From Stenotrophomonas_A sp036403795 (GTDB taxonomy: Bacteria; Pseudomonadota; Gammaproteobacteria; Xanthomonadales; Xanthomonadaceae): a DNA stretch of 23,590 nucleotides. This document shows, in pieces, positions 1 to 7,167 of the stretch. A program made the position numbers and the translations under genes. Location of the stretch: NCBI GenBank assembly GCA_036403795.1, contig DASWQJ010000087.1:1-23590 (forward strand), given 5' to 3'. The notes under the pieces were generated by a model. The model saw only the letters and a program-made list of their open reading frames with translations. It was not told where the DNA came from and searched no databases. Numbering within the stretch: position 1 is the stretch's first letter; every line of letters starts with the position of its first letter.

Positions 1-162
1 GCCGGGATGGTGGGTCGCGGTTCGAGCGGCCATCCATGGCCGCACTCACCGCACGTGGGCCATCCATGGCCCACTGACCCACCACCCCGCCAGCTCGGCG
101 CATGGCGCTTTGAGTTCCCCACTTCGATATAGACGCGCCGGGTGGGGGGGGAGGGGAAGAGC
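1..162. repeat. Left arm of a large imperfect inverted repeat
   Basis: Read in reverse complement, this stretch matches 338-498. Bases 1-89 pair with 410-498 with about one mismatch (coordinates sum to 499 with no indel). The match then weakens, but it resumes around the CTTCGAT/ATCGAAG and GGGAAGAGC/GCTCTTCCC blocks up to about base 162. The arm contains two near-perfect palindromes with two-base centres: GCGGCCAT-CC-ATGGCCGC at 26-43 and GTGGGCCAT-CC-ATGGCCCAC at 55-74. The arm is already in progress at base 1, so its outer end may lie outside the window. No coding signal is seen. It could be a REP- or MITE-like intergenic element, but I do not recognise the family. Confidence 0.8.
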
Positions 163-196
163 AGAGCCGAGCTCACGATTGCTATCGCGACCTGGC

Positions 197-348
197 GCCT
201 CGCGGCTTCGATGACTTGATCGAAGCGCGACTCACACATCGCCTCAACAATCGGGATGCCGCTCTTCCCGACGCCTCACGGCTTCGATGATTGAGCGAAG
301 TGCGCCACTCACAGATCGCCTCAACGGTCGGGACGCCGCTCTTCCCTC
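197..348. repeat. Two tandem ~76-bp direct repeats in the centre of the inverted repeat
   Basis: Unit 1 (197-272) and unit 2 (273-348) each start with GCCTC.CGGCTTCGATGA, run through ACTCACA.ATCGCCTCAAC and end with GCCGCTCTTCCC. I estimate roughly 85-90% identity by eye, with two one-base gaps. Each unit carries a small inverted repeat (CTTCGAT...ATCGAAG in unit 1, degraded in unit 2). The end of unit 2 merges into the right arm of the large inverted repeat, so the tandem units and the arms share sequence. No open frame here looks like protein. Confidence 0.75.
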
Positions 349-498
349 CCCCCCTCTCCGGCGCGTCTTCATCGAAGCCGTAAAAATCACGCGCCTTGCG
401 CCGTCCTGTCGGGGTGGTGGGTCAGTGGGCCATGGATGGCCCACGTGCGGTGAGTGCGGCCATGGATGGCCGCTCGAACCGCGACCCACCATCCCGAC
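338..498. repeat. Right arm of a large imperfect inverted repeat
   Basis: This is the reverse complement of 1-162. The palindromes recur at 425-444 (GTGGGCCAT-GG-ATGGCCCAC) and 456-473 (GCGGCCAT-GG-ATGGCCGC) at exactly mirrored positions. Together the arms could form a cruciform or a long RNA hairpin of about 160 imperfect base pairs around a ~175-base centre. Short plus-strand frames here (for example 287-622) have low-complexity Arg/Pro/Gly-rich products and are not credible genes. Confidence 0.8.
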
Positions 499-602
499 TG
501 GACGGGGCCCGCACCGCAAGCCAATGCCACCAACCGCCCAAACCCACCGCGCCCTCAACAAAAAAACCCAACTCGCAAGCCGCGATCAAAAAGCGCCAGC
601 CA
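475..602. repeat. Direct repeat, copy 1
   Basis: This stretch matches 631-755 in direct orientation. Shared blocks are CGAACCGCGA, CACCA.CCCGAC, CCGCACCG.AAG and CAACTCGCAAGCCGCGATC, with small indels (offset 156 at the left end and 152 at the right). Its first ~24 bases overlap the outer edge of the right inverted-repeat arm, so the two repeat types belong to one composite cluster. No gene is evident. Confidence 0.75.
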
Positions 603-630
603 AAGGGAGAGGGCCGATATAAATACCGCC

Positions 631-755
631 CGAACCGCGAAACACCACCCCGACATGACGGGATCCGCACCGTAAGTCACACCAACTCACCGCCCACACC
701 ACCGCGGCCACAATAAAAACCAACTCGCAAGCCGCGATCCAAAGCGCCGGGAAAG
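631..755. repeat. Direct repeat, copy 2
   Basis: This is the second copy of the repeat at 475-602, separated from it by about 28 bases. The best conserved part is the right end (ACTCGCAAGCCGCGATC followed by AAAGCGCC). The palindromic ATGGATGG cores found in the inverted-repeat arm are absent on the left side of this copy, so it is only the flank of the fuller element. No gene is evident. Confidence 0.7.
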
Positions 756-1064
756 CCATGCGCCGTCCCCCAAACCAGATGGGAGAAGAACCTTTGGAAA
801 CATGGGCGCGGCGAAGTAGCGGGGTATAGGCAAGGTGGAACTGGTGCCCAAGTTGCGCAGCAACTTCCGGGACGAGCCCGCAAACCGGGCAAAGCCATCA
901 CCCAAAGGGCGATGGCCCCGCCGGCTGACCTCGGCGCCCGCGTCGATCGATACCGTTGCTGCCTTCCGGCCCTGGCGGGATTTTCGACCTAGCGTCGCGA
1001 GGGGCCGACGGGGCCACCATAGAGACGAAACCGCACCTGGGGCGCGGCCTGTTTACTGCAAATC
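756..1064. other. Gene-free stretch between the repeat cluster and tRNA-Ser
   Basis: No credible coding region is visible in these ~310 bases. Short inverted repeats are present: GTTGC-GCA-GCAAC near 854-866, GCCCG-CAAAC-CGGGC near 876-890, and a ten-pair stem with one mismatch (GCCATCACCC / GGGCGATGGC) near 894-916. I looked for the conserved 4.5S SRP RNA core, because ffs sits next to dnaX in some relatives, and did not find it on either strand. The frame at 835-1194 runs through the antisense of the tRNA and is spurious. Confidence 0.5.
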
Positions 1065-1157
1065 TGGCGGAGAGAGGGGGATTCGAACCCCCGAAGCGCG
1101 GTTTAGACGCTTACACACTTTCCAGGCGTGCTCCTTCAACCACTCGGACACCTCTCC
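1065..1157 (-). tRNA. tRNA-Ser (anticodon GGA)
   Basis: On the minus strand the sequence starts GGAGAGGTGTCCGAGTGGTT and ends in GTTCGAATCCCCC, the closing acceptor strand, a G discriminator and an encoded CCA at 1065-1067. The anticodon loop is CTGGAAA with anticodon GGA (complement of 1121-1123), which reads UCC and UCU serine codons. The ~93-nt length and long variable arm are typical of class II tRNA-Ser. The acceptor stem pairs over seven positions with one G:U. The gene is divergent from dnaX and has its own promoter at 1188-1216. Confidence 0.97.
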
Positions 1158-1187
1158 GTGCCTGAGGCCTACGCCGCAGGGCCGCAA

Positions 1188-1216
1188 ATTCTAGCCTCCA
1201 GCGGCCGCTTCGACAA
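1188..1216 (-). promoter_or_regulatory. Promoter of tRNA-Ser
   Basis: On the minus strand, TTGTCG (complement of 1211-1216) and TAGAAT (complement of 1188-1193) are separated by exactly 17 bases. They match the sigma70 consensus at four and five of six positions. Transcription would start near 1181, giving a leader of about 24 bases before the mature 5' end at 1157. The sequence after the -10 box is GC-rich (GCGGCCC), as in stringently controlled stable-RNA promoters; that regulation is inferred. Confidence 0.7.
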
Positions 1217-1290
1217 GGCCGGGTGATAGCGGCGACGGTCGCAGGCGGTGGGCATGGCACAATGTCGGTTCAGATCTAGACGGCCGGCCG

Positions 1291-3162
1291 ATGTCCTATC
1301 TCGTACTTGCCCGCAAGTGGCGCCCCAAGCGTTTCGCTGAGCTGGTAGGCCAGGAACACGTGGTCCGTGCGCTCACCAATGCGCTGGACAGTGGCCGTGT
1401 GCACCACGCCTTCCTGTTTACCGGCACCCGGGGCGTGGGCAAGACCACGATCGCGCGCATCTTCGCCAAATCGCTGAACTGCGAACAGGGCACCAGTGCC
1501 GACCCCTGCGGGCAGTGTGCGGCCTGCCTGGATATCGACGTGGGCCGGTATATCGACCTGCTGGAGATCGACGCCGCGTCCAACACGGGCGTGGACGACG
1601 TGCGCGAGGTGATCGAGAACGCGCAATACATGCCTTCGCGCGGCAAGTTCAAGGTCTACCTGATCGACGAAGTGCACATGCTGTCCAAGGCGGCGTTCAA
1701 TGCGCTGCTGAAGACGCTGGAAGAGCCGCCTGAACACGTCAAGTTCCTGCTGGCCACCACCGATCCGCAGAAGCTGCCGGTCACCGTGCTCTCGCGCTGC
1801 CTGCAGTTCAATCTCAAGCGCTTGGACGAGGACCAGATCCAGGGCCAGATGACCCGGATCCTGGCGGCCGAGCAGATCGACGCCGACGCCACCGCGATCG
1901 TGCAGTTGGCCAAGGCCGCCGATGGCAGCCTGCGTGATGGCCTGTCGCTGTTGGACCAGGCAATCGCCTACGCCGGTGGCGCACTGCGCGAAGACGTCGT
2001 CCGCACCATGCTGGGAACGGTGGATCGCACCCAGGTGGGCGCGATGTTGGACGCATTGGCCGACGGCGATGGCGCGCGCTTGATGCAGGTGACGGCCGCG
2101 CTGGCGGAGTTCTCGCCCGACTGGGGTGGCGTGCTGGAAGCACTGGCCGAGGCGTTGCATCGCATCCAGGTGCAGCAATTGGTGCCGGGTGCCCCGCTGT
2201 CGGGCGATGGCCTGGATCCCCAGGCGTTTGCCGCGCGGTTGCGACCGGAGGTCGTGCAGCTGTGGTACCAGATGGCACTCAATGGGCGTCGCGACCTGTA
2301 CCTGGCGCCGAGTCCCCGCGCCGGCTTTGAGATGGCGGTGTTGCGCATGCTGGCCTTCCGTCCCGCCGCACCGATAGCGCCGGGCCAAGGCAGTGGCATG
2401 GTCGGGCAGGGCCAGGGTGCCGGCAGTGGCACGGCTACGCCGTCAGCCTCTGCCGCGGCGGCCCAGGCGTCTGCGCCGGTGTCTGTCGATGAGGCCGAAA
2501 TTGCCAGGGCCTCGCCCGTGCGGGCTCCGGCGCCGCCGCCGATCCAGTTGCCTGTCCCGCCCCCGAGCGCGCCGAATGCCACGCGCGTGGCAAGCGAGGA
2601 TCCGCCGCCTTGGGCCATGGACGACGCGCCAGTGCGCGCCAAGCCCGTGCCGCCCCCGATGATGCCGGAAATGGCGATGGCGCCTCCGGTGCTGGAATCG
2701 CCTGTTGCGATATCCGCGCCGGTGGTTGCCGCGTCGCGTCCTGCGGCCGCAGCGCATTCGGATGGCCATGCCGATCTTGATGCGGAACAGTGGCTCGATC
2801 TGGTTTCGCGCGCCGAGCTCACCGGTCCGTCACGGCAGCTGGCGGCGCATGCGGCTTTCATCTCGCATGAAAATGGCGTGTTGCGACTCTCGCTGGCACA
2901 GGGATTTGAATACCTGCGCTCGGATCGTTCGATCTCCCAGCTGGCGCAGGCCATCGCCGGGCTTACGGGCCATTCGCCTCAGATCCTGATCGATGCGGGC
3001 CAGGCAGAGGCCGAGACGCTGCACGAGCGCAATCATCGCCACAAGGGCGAACGCCAGGAGGCGGCCGAGGCGGCGTTTCTCGCCGATCCGAATGTGCAGC
3101 GCCTGATCCAGCAACAGGGTGCGCGTGTCGTGCCCGATTCCATCCGTCCTTACGAAGAGTAG
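1291..3162 (+). CDS. dnaX: DNA polymerase III subunit tau (and possibly gamma)
   Basis: This is the clamp-loader ATPase of the replicative polymerase; it loads the beta clamp and, as tau, links polymerase cores to DnaB helicase. The 623-residue product begins with the family signature MSYLVLARKWRPKRF. Walker A is GTRGVGKT (45-52), the zinc-binding cysteines are C64, C73, C76 and C79, Walker B is LIDEVH (124-129), sensor 1 is TTD (156-158) and the SRC arginine finger is at 168-170. A long Ala/Pro-rich linker (about 360-490) precedes a C-terminal tau domain (about 495-623). I see no A-rich slippery heptamer like the E. coli frameshift site, so how or whether the short gamma form is made is unclear. 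There is no strong Shine-Dalgarno. The stop is six bases before ybaB, so the two are probably co-transcribed. Confidence 0.97.
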   Translation: MSYLVLARKWRPKRFAELVGQEHVVRALTNALDSGRVHHAFLFTGTRGVGKTTIARIFAKSLNCEQGTSADPCGQCAACLDIDVGRYIDLLEIDAASNTGVDDVREVIENAQYMPSRGKFKVYLIDEVHMLSKAAFNALLKTLEEPPEHVKFLLATTDPQKLPVTVLSRCLQFNLKRLDEDQIQGQMTRILAAEQIDADATAIVQLAKAADGSLRDGLSLLDQAIAYAGGALREDVVRTMLGTVDRTQVGAMLDALADGDGARLMQVTAALAEFSPDWGGVLEALAEALHRIQVQQLVPGAPLSGDGLDPQAFAARLRPEVVQLWYQMALNGRRDLYLAPSPRAGFEMAVLRMLAFRPAAPIAPGQGSGMVGQGQGAGSGTATPSASAAAAQASAPVSVDEAEIARASPVRAPAPPPIQLPVPPPSAPNATRVASEDPPPWAMDDAPVRAKPVPPPMMPEMAMAPPVLESPVAISAPVVAASRPAAAAHSDGHADLDAEQWLDLVSRAELTGPSRQLAAHAAFISHENGVLRLSLAQGFEYLRSDRSISQLAQAIAGLTGHSPQILIDAGQAEAETLHERNHRHKGERQEAAEAAFLADPNVQRLIQQQGARVVPDSIRPYEE

Positions 3163-3168
3163 AAGACC

Positions 3169-3489
3169 ATGCGTGGCAACATCGCCCAACTCATGCAGCA
3201 GGCCCAGAAGATGCAGGAAAACCTGCAGCGCGCCCAGGAAGAACTGGCCCGCCTGGAAGTGACCGGCACGGCCGGCGGCGGCATGGTCAGCGTGACGCTG
3301 ACCGGCGCCAAGGAGTGCCGCAAGGTGCGCATCGATCCCAGCGTGATGACCGACCCGGAGATGGTGGAGGACCTGATCGCCGCGGCCTTCAACGACGCCT
3401 CCAACAAGATCGATGCCGAATCGAAGACGAAGATGGGCTCGGCCACCGCGGGCATGCAATTGCCGCCCGGCATGAAGATGCCTTTCTGA
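3169..3489 (+). CDS. ybaB: Nucleoid-associated protein, YbaB/EbfC family
   Basis: This is a small dimeric DNA-binding protein of 106 residues, the usual family length. The N-terminal helix (residues 1-30) is rich in Gln, Glu and Lys (NIAQLMQQAQKMQENLQ). It is followed by the central strand region VTGTAGGGMVSVTLTG and the typical VRIDPSVM.DPEMVEDLIAAAFNDA segment. The C-terminus is Gly/Met/Pro-rich and ends in PGMKMPF, as in other YbaB proteins. Members bind DNA as tweezer-like dimers. The gene lies six bases after dnaX and before recR, the conserved dnaX-ybaB-recR order, which supports a link with replication and repair; its exact role is not fixed by the sequence. Confidence 0.96.
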   Translation: MRGNIAQLMQQAQKMQENLQRAQEELARLEVTGTAGGGMVSVTLTGAKECRKVRIDPSVMTDPEMVEDLIAAAFNDASNKIDAESKTKMGSATAGMQLPPGMKMPF

Positions 3490-3574
3490 TCGCCACGCGT
3501 GCACGGCGCGGCGCAAACGCGCGCGCCGTGACGTGGTCCGTTGCTCCTATCGGCCTGCCGGCCGCCTGGTCGCC

Positions 3575-4174
3575 ATGAGCCTGCCCCTGCTCGAACAATT
3601 GATCGAAGCCTTCCGCGTGTTGCCGGGCGTGGGGCAGAAGAGCGCCCAGCGCATGGCCTATCACCTGCTCGAGCGTGAGCGCGAAGGCGGAAAACGCCTG
3701 GGACAGGTGCTCGGCGAGGCCATGGAACACGTCGGCCATTGCCGCCTTTGCCGTGACTTCAGCGAAAACGAGCTCTGTGCGATCTGTGCCAGCGGCAGTC
3801 GCGATCGGCAACAGCTGTGCGTGGTGGAAGCGCCGGCCGACCGCCTGGCGATCGAAAGCGCCACCGGTTACCGCGGTCTCTACTTCATCCTGCAGGGACG
3901 GCTTTCGCCCTTGGATGGCATCGGTCCACGTGAGCTGGGGCTGGACCGTTTTGGCGAACGCCTGGCCGGTGGCGAGGTCGAGGAGTTGATCATCGCCACC
4001 AACGCGACGGTCGAAGGCGAGGCAACCGCGCACTATCTGGCACAGCTGGCTCGCCAGCACCGGGTGCGGCCGAGTCGGCTCACCCAGGGCATGCCGCTGG
4101 GTGGGGAGTTGGAGTATGTCGACCGGGGCACGCTGTCCTATGCGTTCGGCAGCCGCAGCGAAGTGCCGGAATAA
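3575..4174 (+). CDS. recR: Recombination mediator RecR
   Basis: RecR works with RecO (and RecF) to load RecA on SSB-coated gaps. The product is 199 residues from the ATG at 3575; an upstream in-frame start at 3533 would add 14 atypical residues, so 3575 is preferred. A helix-hairpin-helix follows PGVG (17-20). The zinc finger uses C56, C59, C68 and C71 (CRLC...CAIC), and a Toprim domain begins near 81 (LCVVE) and includes IIATNATVEGEATA and LEYVDRGTL. All family hallmarks are intact. It lies 85 bases downstream of ybaB in the conserved dnaX-ybaB-recR block. Confidence 0.97.
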   Translation: MSLPLLEQLIEAFRVLPGVGQKSAQRMAYHLLEREREGGKRLGQVLGEAMEHVGHCRLCRDFSENELCAICASGSRDRQQLCVVEAPADRLAIESATGYRGLYFILQGRLSPLDGIGPRELGLDRFGERLAGGEVEELIIATNATVEGEATAHYLAQLARQHRVRPSRLTQGMPLGGELEYVDRGTLSYAFGSRSEVPE

Positions 4175-4273
4175 CACCCGGTCGCGGCTGGATACCGTGA
4201 CAGCGCGGCGAGTACGCCGCCGTCGGGCAGGACGAGCGGCTAAGCTGTCGTTCCCTGGAAGCGAGTCGATGCC

Positions 4274-4630
4274 ATGACCGATACGCTCTTCGGCAAGATC
4301 CTGCGCCGCGAGATCCCTGCCACGATCGTCTACGAAGACGAAGAAGTACTGGGCTTCAACGACATCGCGCCGCAGGCGCCGGTGCACGTGCTCTTTATTC
4401 CCAAGCACCATCCCATCCCCACGCTGGACGATGTCACCGCCGAACAGGCGCCGCTGATCGGCAAGTTGGCCTATGCCGCGGCGGAGTACGCGCGCCGCGA
4501 GGGCCTGGCGCAAAACGGCTATCGCATCGTGATGAATTGCCGCGGCGATGCCGGGCAGACCGTGTACCACGTGCATCTGCATCTGCTGGCCGGGGCTGCG
4601 CTGGGCCGGTTTGGCACGCAGGCGCCCTGA
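4274..4630 (+). CDS. hinT: HIT-family (HinT-like) nucleotide hydrolase
   Basis: This is a histidine-triad protein of 118 residues, predicted to hydrolyse purine nucleoside phosphoramidates and aminoacyl-adenylates. The N-terminus (TLFGKILRREIPA.IVYEDE) is typical of the HinT branch. FND (28-30) and IPKHH (42-46) follow, and the catalytic motif HVHLHLL lies at 99-105 with triad histidines H99, H101 and H103. The C-terminal tail is short. The gene sits about 100 bases after recR and is followed by a strong hairpin at 4645-4670. It may be monocistronic or read through from recR. The symbol is given by family resemblance. Confidence 0.9.
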   Translation: MTDTLFGKILRREIPATIVYEDEEVLGFNDIAPQAPVHVLFIPKHHPIPTLDDVTAEQAPLIGKLAYAAAEYARREGLAQNGYRIVMNCRGDAGQTVYHVHLHLLAGAALGRFGTQAP

Positions 4631-4644
4631 CTGCCGCGCATGCG

Positions 4645-4670
4645 CAGACGCCGCCCGAAGGCGGCGTCTG
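4645..4670 (+). terminator. Perfect 11-bp hairpin between hinT and the convergent slp gene
   Basis: CAGACGCCGCC, a CGAA tetraloop, then GGCGGCGTCTG form a perfect stem just after the hinT stop and 36 bases from the end of the convergent slp gene. It is followed on the plus strand by GCTGAATATTTC, a weak T-rich tail; the other side has no T-run. It probably terminates hinT and may also serve the minus-strand operon. Confidence 0.65.
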
Positions 4671-4705
4671 GCTGAATATTTCAGGGTGCAGGCTGGCCTG
4701 GCGGT

Positions 4706-5227
4706 TTACCAGCGGCCCCAGCGCGGACCCCACCACGGATCCCATGGGCCCCACGGGCCGTACGGATACATCGGCACGACATCCACTTCGCGCACGATCG
4801 GCCACAGGTAGACCACGTCGGCGGCCATCTTCGGCAGACGGTAATCGTAGTCGCCGATGCGCGTGTTCTCGTAGCCGGTGATGGTCCCGATGAACGTCAC
4901 GTCGCGGCCCGGCTCGAACACGGCCGGATCATAGAAGCCGGCCCGGCATGCCAGGAAGCGTCCATCGCTGGCATCGTTGGAACTGGAATCAGGCCGGCCG
5001 GTGCCGCTGAGCGGGCGCGAAATCATCTGAAAACAGGTTTCGCCCGGCCCAGGCTGGGTTTCGATGATGCGACCGCCCCAGCGTACGGGCGTGCCGGTTT
5101 GCTGCTGCACAGTGACCGCGTCGCGCGGGTTGACCGCACTGAACTGCCCCTGCAATGGTTTAGGGGCGGTGGCGCAAGCGGCCAGCGACAGTACCGCGAC
5201 GAAAGGTAGGACCAAGCGGATGTTCAT
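4706..5227 (-). CDS. Slp-family outer-membrane lipoprotein
   Basis: The 173-residue product has a lipoprotein signal peptide (hydrophobic 4-17) with lipobox LAAC and acylated C18. The mature part resembles the Slp (starvation lipoprotein) family: VNPRDAVTVQQ, VRWGGRIIET, CF, a segment near GRFLA and DVTFIGTITGYENTRIGDYDYRLPK. Residue +2 after the cysteine is Ala, which favours outer-membrane sorting. The C-terminus is an unusual tail of Tyr, Pro, Trp, Gly and Asp after about residue 152. The ATG overlaps the stop of the transglutaminase gene (ATGA), so the two are likely translationally coupled. Function beyond an envelope lipoprotein is unknown. Confidence 0.88.
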   Translation of the reverse strand: MNIRLVLPFVAVLSLAACATAPKPLQGQFSAVNPRDAVTVQQQTGTPVRWGGRIIETQPGPGETCFQMISRPLSGTGRPDSSSNDASDGRFLACRAGFYDPAVFEPGRDVTFIGTITGYENTRIGDYDYRLPKMAADVVYLWPIVREVDVVPMYPYGPWGPWDPWWGPRWGRW

Positions 5228-7167
5228 GACGCGGCTCCGGTGTTCGGGCGATGTTGGTACAGGTCTTTGATGAGTTGCCGGCGTGCGCTGTCGGCGACGG
5301 CGGCAGCGTAGCGCGCTTCGGCGAAACGCTGGCTGAGTAGGACCAGGGTCGGGTCGTCAAGTTCCTTTCGGACACGATCGGCCCATGCCAGCGCGGGCTC
5401 GTAAGGTTCCCTGCTCAGGCCCAGGCGGGCATAGCGCCGGCCCAGGCGACGCCACGCTCGCAGCAATGGGTCGCGCTCGCGCTCGCCTCGGGCGAGCAGC
5501 CACGCCATCCAGCCGATGGCCGCCAGGGCGAACGTGGCGAACAGCGCGATCAGCTGGGCCGGTTCCAGCCGGCCGATGCCCAGCGGTCGGAGGAGTTGCT
5601 GCTGCCGCGTGGCATCGAAGGAAAGCACCAATTCGTTCCAACCGCGGCGCAGCCAATCGCCCACGTCCGCCATGTTGTAGCGCCCACCTTCCGACGTCGC
5701 CGCGTCCTGGGACAGGCGGTCCTCCAGGGTGTCGTAGATGCGCTCGGGGGCGACGGCGGCCGTGGGGTCCACGCGTACCCAGCCCTGGCCCGGCAGCCAC
5801 ACCTCGGCCCATGCGTGGGCATCCATGCGACGTATCACGTAGTAGCCCCCGAGTGGATTGCGGATGCCACCGGCGAACCCGGTGACCACGCGCGCCGGAA
5901 TCCCGGCCCCCCGCATCAGGACCACGAACGCGGAGCTGAAATGTTCACAAAACCCTTGTTTGTAGCCGAACAGGAACTCGTCCACGCCGTCATGGCCGGC
6001 CAGTGGGGTGTCGAGTGTGTAGGCAAAGTCGGTGTGTATCCAGGCCAGTGCGCGGCGCACGATGGCGGCATCGTCGCTGCCGGCCTGCTGGCGCCATTGC
6101 CTGCCCAAGGTGAGCGTGCGTGGATTGAAGCCGGCCGGCAGCTGCAATGCTTCGCGGCGACGCCAGTCGGGGAGCGAAAGCTCGAGTCGCGAAGGAACCG
6201 ACTGCAGGCGCCAGCGGGTGAGACTGGTCAGTGTGTTGTCGCTGGAGAGGACGTAGTCGGAGGACAGTCGGCTACCCCCTGGCGCCTGCAGCGGCAAGTC
6301 CAGCGCCACCAGTTGCCGCCGGTCGGTGGGTTCGTAATCGATCTGGTAGTCCCAGCGCGCGGGCTGGCGTTCGGCCAATGGGGTTTCCAGCGCCGGGGCA
6401 CCGCGCAGCGCGCGCCAGGTGCGGCCGTCGAAGTTCCACAGCACCGGTCCGCGCCAGTAGCGCTGCTCGGCGGCAGGGGGCGGGCCGAAGAACTGCACCC
6501 GGAACGCGGGAGCGTCGTCGGCCATCAGGTCGATCCATTGGCCGGGCGACATGGTGTCGGAAAGGCCCGGACGCGACATCGCTCGCTCGGGAATTCCCCA
6601 GAGCGGGGTGCCCAGGCGCGGAAACAACCAGAAAGCGGCCAAGGCCAGTGGCACGCCCAGTACGGCCAGACGCAGGATCGCGCGCGCCTGTTCGCGCCAC
6701 GTGGGCGCAGGGGCCTGGGCTTCTTCGTCGGCCATGCGTTGCATGCACAACAGCGCGATCAGCACGGCCAGCAGCGCCAGCACCGTGCTGATCGGGCCCT
6801 GATCGAGCAGGAACGCGGCAAACGGCGCGAACAAGGCAAATCCCAGCAGGCTGCGGGCATCGCGCAACGTGCGCAGCTCGGAGGACTTGATCGCCAGCAT
6901 CGCCGCCAGCAGCGCGCAGCCGGTATCGCGCCCCAAGCGTGCACCGGTCTGCCAGTACACCGCCAACAGCATCCCCACGACCAGCAACAGTCGCAACGGC
7001 GCGGCGATGGACTGGCGCCATGACAGCGCCATCGTCGCCAGCGCCGACAACGAAAACATCAGCGCCATCGGCAATGGCAGCTGCAGCAGCAGCGGCAGCA
7101 GGCACAACAAAGTGGCGGCGCCGACCCACAAGCGGCTGCTGCGCGACAGGAGGGGGAGCTCAGACAT
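5224..7167 (-). CDS. TgpA-like membrane transglutaminase (DUF3488 + transglutaminase core)
   Basis: The product is 647 residues. Residues 1-190 carry several hydrophobic segments (DUF3488-type membrane region) including KSSELRTLRDARSLLGFALF. A periplasmic region follows, with WRGPVLWNFDGRTWRAL and then the transglutaminase-like core. The apparent catalytic triad is C407 (GFCEHFSSAF), H451 (DAHAWAEVW) and D467 (WVRVDPTAAV). Another membrane segment lies near 550-565 (IALFATFALAAIGWMAWLL), with a cytoplasmic C-terminal DUF4129-like tail. In Pseudomonas a homologue, TgpA, is essential; whether that holds here is unknown. The start overlaps the end of the DUF58 gene by eight bases. MoxR, DUF58 and transglutaminase genes recur together in bacteria, which suggests one envelope-related complex. 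Confidence 0.93.
   Translation of the reverse strand: MSELPLLSRSSRLWVGAATLLCLLPLLLQLPLPMALMFSLSALATMALSWRQSIAAPLRLLLVVGMLLAVYWQTGARLGRDTGCALLAAMLAIKSSELRTLRDARSLLGFALFAPFAAFLLDQGPISTVLALLAVLIALLCMQRMADEEAQAPAPTWREQARAILRLAVLGVPLALAAFWLFPRLGTPLWGIPERAMSRPGLSDTMSPGQWIDLMADDAPAFRVQFFGPPPAAEQRYWRGPVLWNFDGRTWRALRGAPALETPLAERQPARWDYQIDYEPTDRRQLVALDLPLQAPGGSRLSSDYVLSSDNTLTSLTRWRLQSVPSRLELSLPDWRRREALQLPAGFNPRTLTLGRQWRQQAGSDDAAIVRRALAWIHTDFAYTLDTPLAGHDGVDEFLFGYKQGFCEHFSSAFVVLMRGAGIPARVVTGFAGGIRNPLGGYYVIRRMDAHAWAEVWLPGQGWVRVDPTAAVAPERIYDTLEDRLSQDAATSEGGRYNMADVGDWLRRGWNELVLSFDATRQQQLLRPLGIGRLEPAQLIALFATFALAAIGWMAWLLARGERERDPLLRAWRRLGRRYARLGLSREPYEPALAWADRVRKELDDPTLVLLSQRFAEARYAAAVADSARRQLIKDLYQHRPNTGAAS

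Noticed and set aside
287..622. Short plus- and minus-strand frames in the repeat cluster
   Set aside because: They are Arg/Pro/Gly-rich, overlap each other in several frames, lie on the inverted repeat and lack ribosome-binding sites.
1..755. CRISPR array
   Set aside because: The repeats are few, long, unequal and mirrored, with no regular short repeat-spacer pattern and no cas genes.
835..1194. Plus-strand 119-codon frame ending in a GERGIRTPEA-like product
   Set aside because: Its C-terminal half is the antisense translation of tRNA-Ser, a well-known source of false proteins in databases, and the rest has no protein character.
1235..1263. Possible dnaX promoter using CACAAT at 1258-1263
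   Set aside because: No acceptable -35 box at 16-18 bases; too weak to annotate.
756..1290. Possible 4.5S SRP RNA gene next to dnaX
   Set aside because: The conserved GGTCAGGTCCGGAAGGAAGC core was not found on either strand.
1276..2388. Minus-strand 370-codon frame opposite dnaX
   Set aside because: His/Gln/Arg-rich antisense shadow of a well-conserved gene.
5596..7023. Long plus-strand frame opposite the transglutaminase gene
   Set aside because: High-GC shadow frame with Arg/Gly/Gln-rich product and no motif; the minus-strand gene has a complete triad and membrane segments.
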